This document shows positions 61,484-64,000 of a DNA stretch of 64,000 nt, in pieces. Numbering within the stretch: position 1 is the stretch's first letter; each line of letters starts with the position of its first letter. The position numbers and the translations under genes were made by a program. Source of the DNA: Populus alba (taxonomy: Eukaryota; Streptophyta; Magnoliopsida; Malpighiales; Salicaceae); assembly GCF_005239225.2 (NCBI RefSeq), contig NC_133284.1, positions 51,988,697 through 52,052,696 on the forward strand, read 5' to 3'. Below the pieces are notes generated by a model. It was given only the letters and a program-made list of their open reading frames with translations. It had not been told where the DNA came from and did no database searches.

Positions 61484-62912
61484 ATGGGAGAGAGTGGTGT
61501 CCCAACAATAGATCTGCAGGAGTTTCCAGGACAGTATGAGAAACTGAGAAGAGCATGTGAAGAGTGGGGCTGTTTCAGGCTCGTGAATCACAATATCTCT
61601 TTGGCCCTCATGGCAGATATGAAGAGGGTTGTAAGATCATTGTTAGACCTGCCCTTCGATGTGAAAAAACGCAACTTAGATGTCATATCTGGGAGTGGCT
61701 ACATGGCACCAAGCCAAGTCAACCCTCTTTATGAGGCTTTGGGACTGTATGATATGGGGTCTTCACAGGCTGTGGACACTTTCTGCTCCCAATTGGATGC
61801 CTCTCCTTACCAAAGGTAATTTTTCCCTTCATTTCTCTTGAATTTGTACCACTCTTCACTTCATTTTCATTAAGTTTCTTAAAGTTGAAAACAATTGGCT
61901 GTTGGAAGGTAAAAAGAGAACTATCATCATTATTACTGGAGAAGGCATTCTGAAAATCACTCTTATGATAGAAAATCCTTAGAATCAGTAGATTGAACCC
62001 TTATGATGGAGTGAGATGTGCCACATCACTTTGGATGCTAGTATTGACAAGACAGCTCCGCTTCCTTTTTGGGTTATCTTGTAGCCTCTCTGAAGGGGGG
62101 CCAATTGCTCTTATCTTGAACTAAAATGGTTAGAAATCTTTTCAAACTTCTGGCTACAAGGAGTTTCAGCAGCAAATTCTTACTGCAATGAACTTGGTTT
62201 CTTTGATGTCATTTCTACACATTGATATTCTATTTTTTATTTGCAATTGTTGTTGCCAGAGAGGTTATAGAGATGTATGCCAAGGCAATTCATGGGGCGG
62301 CCAAGGATGTAGCTCGAAAGTTGGCTGAAAGTTTAGGGTTAAGTGGTGATTTTTTTGAGTCATGGGTTTGCCAGTTCAGGATCAACAAGTACAACTTCAC
62401 CCCTGAAACTATAGGCTCCTCTGGAGTCCAAATACATACAGATTCTGGGTTCCTGACTATCCTTCAAGATGATGAAAATGTTGGAGGGCTTGAAGTGATG
62501 AACCCGTCTGGTGTGTATGTAGCTGTTGATCCGGTGCCAGGCACCGTCCTGATCAATCTTGGAGACATTGCTAAGGTAATGACAGAGTTCCTGTATCTGT
62601 TTACCTTTTCATAAGTAGTAAATCGGCTTCTTAGCTCTGAAGCTGCTGCTTGTTGATGTCACAAAGGCATGGAGCAATGGGAGGTTGCGTAACGTGCAGC
62701 ATCGAGTGCAATGCAAGGAAGCTACAATTCGGATTTCAATTGCTTCATTCCTGCTGGCTTCCAGTGAGGAAGTGGAAGCGCCGCCGGAACTTGTGGACTC
62801 TGAACACCCCCGTCTCTATGTCCCTTTCACTTATGAAGATTACAGAAAGCTGAGACTTACCACAAAATTGCAGGCTGGTGAAGCCCTTGAACTTAAACGT
62901 ATCAAGTCCTAA
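61484..62912 (+). CDS. DAO: 2-oxoglutarate/Fe(II) dioxygenase, DAO type (auxin oxidation)
   Basis: A cytosolic dioxygenase related to DIOXYGENASE FOR AUXIN OXIDATION, which converts indole-3-acetic acid (and its amino-acid conjugates) to the oxindole form and so lowers active auxin. Exons are 61484-61815, 62260-62575 and 62667-62912, with GT-AG introns. The joined frame gives 297 residues, near the family's ~297-310. The N-terminal PTIDLQEFPG and WGCFRLVNH (27-35) are typical. Iron ligands are H170 and D172 (IHTDSGF) and H228 (NVQHRVQC). The 2-oxoglutarate-binding RxS is R238-I-S240. An AUG 57 bases upstream is in frame but would add residues of a TATATA leader, so the start at 61484 (MGESGVPTID) is preferred. 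It could instead belong to a neighbouring clade (gibberellin- or AOP-like dioxygenases), but phrases such as LYEALGLYDM and CSQLDASPYQR favour DAO. Confidence 0.88.
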
Positions 62913-62914
62913 AA

Positions 62915-62920
62915 AATAAA
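62915..62920 (+). terminator. Candidate poly(A) signal of the dioxygenase gene
   Basis: AATAAA two bases after the stop codon. A second AATAAA at 63076-63081 is better placed for a normal 3' UTR, so either could be used. Confidence 0.35.
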
Positions 62921-63094
62921 GGAGCAAGCAATTTGCAGCCTGAAGAACTGCTGCACTTGCCAGTAACAAAAAATAAATTATCATTCTAGCTTTACCTTTC
63001 TAGTTTGGTAAAGAAGGGATCTCTTAGATTTTGACATTACCTGAACTGAATGTCATGATTTCAAGCAAATTAAGCAATAAAAGTATGTTCGATT

Positions 63095-63434
63095 CTCCAT
63101 AGATTTGCAAGCTTTTATGTTCCTGTGCTCGAACAGAAAAGAGAGGATTTTATCTCAAGAATTTTATAAACAAGAAAGTATTGTTCAACATCATACAATG
63201 TACTTGTTAGCTCTCAACATGGAAGTGTTCTGAAAATTGCAGCCTAAGCAACATGAGCTGGGTTTCTCCATAGATTTGCAAGCTTTTATGTTCCTGTGCT
63301 CGAACAGAAAAGATAGGATTTCATCTCAAGAATTTTATAAACAAGAAAGTAATGTTCAACATCATACAATGTTCTTGTTAGCTCTCAACATGGAAGTGCT
63401 CTGAAAATTGTAGCCTAAGCAACATGTGCTGGTT
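63095..63434. repeat. 171-bp tandem duplication in the dioxygenase 3' flank
   Basis: Unit 1 (63095-63265) and unit 2 (63266-63434) both start CTCCATAGATTTGCAAGC and run through TTCTTATAAACAAGAAAGT-like and AGCCTAAGCAACATG segments. Identity is about 95% by eye. Few differences suggest a recent event. It may lie in the 3' UTR if the distal poly(A) site is used. Confidence 0.92.
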
Positions 63435-64000
63435 TCTCTCTGTCTGAACAACCAAACTTCTGAAGAAGAATTGGTTTAGAAAACTTAGAACACATTTACT
63501 GCATTGATCTTCAGATTAAGGAAATGAGGAAGAGGTTTTGGAGAAGCATTTGCAAGTTAATCTTAAGAAGACACTATATTATTTATCGGTTCTTCTATTA
63601 CGCGGGTTGATGAAATTTTTTTAGAACATTTCAAAAAATCTAGGTATTGTTAAATATTTTTTCAAGAAAAAAAATAATTATGTAGGGATTTACCTTGTGT
63701 GACCTAATCTATTTTACAAATTCAAAGACAATCTAAACAGTTAGAAAAAAAAAAAAAAAGAAAATTAAGGCTAACATTAAAAAAAAAAACATATTAAAAT
63801 AAAAATATATTGGATTGATCTGGATCAACCTAGATCAATATGTAAAATTTATGATTTAGATTATGAGATCATAATAACCTCATAGAAAATAAATAAATAA
63901 AATATATTAAAACCTAACTCTCAATTAACCTAATATTGAATAATAAAATTGAAAAAAAAATCATTACACAAAGAATAAAAAACCTGAGTCAACCCAGGTT
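63435..64000. other. AT-rich DNA ending in a dispersed-repeat fragment
   Basis: No gene. The last ~200 bases carry GATCTGGATCAACCTAGATC near 63820, and the window ends in AACCTGAGTCAACCCAGGTT, an imperfect inverted repeat. Phrases of this kind also occur near 44600-44650 and 60060. The element continues beyond the window. Confidence 0.35.

Noticed and set aside
1..64000. A wholly new multi-gene system
   Set aside because: Only four genes are supported, each from a known plant family and separated by kilobases of repeats. Nothing suggests that they work as a unit. tRNA and other RNA genes were looked for by eye and none was found, but this is not an exhaustive search.

Overview
This is a plant nuclear window. 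It is very AT-rich, the genes have spliced exons with GT-AG introns, and long gene-poor stretches are filled with LTR-retrotransposon debris, microsatellites and short dispersed repeats. The protein sequences and the repeat style suggest a woody eudicot, most likely a poplar or willow (Salicaceae). That is an inference from recognition, not from a database search.

Four genes can be supported, all on the + strand. (1) 4769-7985: a NIP5;1-type aquaporin (boric acid channel), four coding exons, 299 residues. Its 5' leader carries two minimal AUG-stop uORFs inside a local duplication. (2) 37918-39318: an intronless BAHD acyltransferase of the glucoside/anthocyanin malonyltransferase type, 466 residues. 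(3) 48825-58332: the kinesin-like calmodulin-binding protein KCBP (ZWICHEL type), 23 coding exons, 1268 residues, with one GC-AG intron. (4) 61484-62912: a 2-oxoglutarate/Fe(II) dioxygenase of the DAO type (auxin oxidation), three exons, 297 residues. The four do not form a pathway, although boron transport, auxin turnover and microtubule-dependent morphogenesis all bear on growth.

The space between is mostly mobile DNA. A decayed Ty1/copia element lies at 12657-17810; its right end is a short inverted copy of its own left terminus, flanked by a near-matching 5-bp duplication. From about 21.6 to 35.7 kb lies a nest of elements. It holds an Ogre/Tat-like solo LTR (21617-23486) and a gag-only Ty3/gypsy element (about 23487-35735). 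A 2.86-kb solo LTR (25652-28507) is inserted in the gypsy leader. The gypsy element also has two different tandem arrays (31915-33520) and a 1.85-kb inversion across its polypurine tract and 3' LTR (about 33550-35404). Two very small LTR elements of TRIM type are proposed at 8676-8998 (+) and 59093-59955 (-).

The rest (2.5-4.2, 9-11.5, 35.7-37.9, 39.3-48.1 and 58.4-61.4 kb) is AT-rich intergenic DNA with local duplications. I did not recognise a wholly new gene system. The most interesting signals are the duplicated AUG-stop leader of the aquaporin gene, the copia element ending in an inverted U3 terminus, and the inversion across the gypsy 3' LTR.
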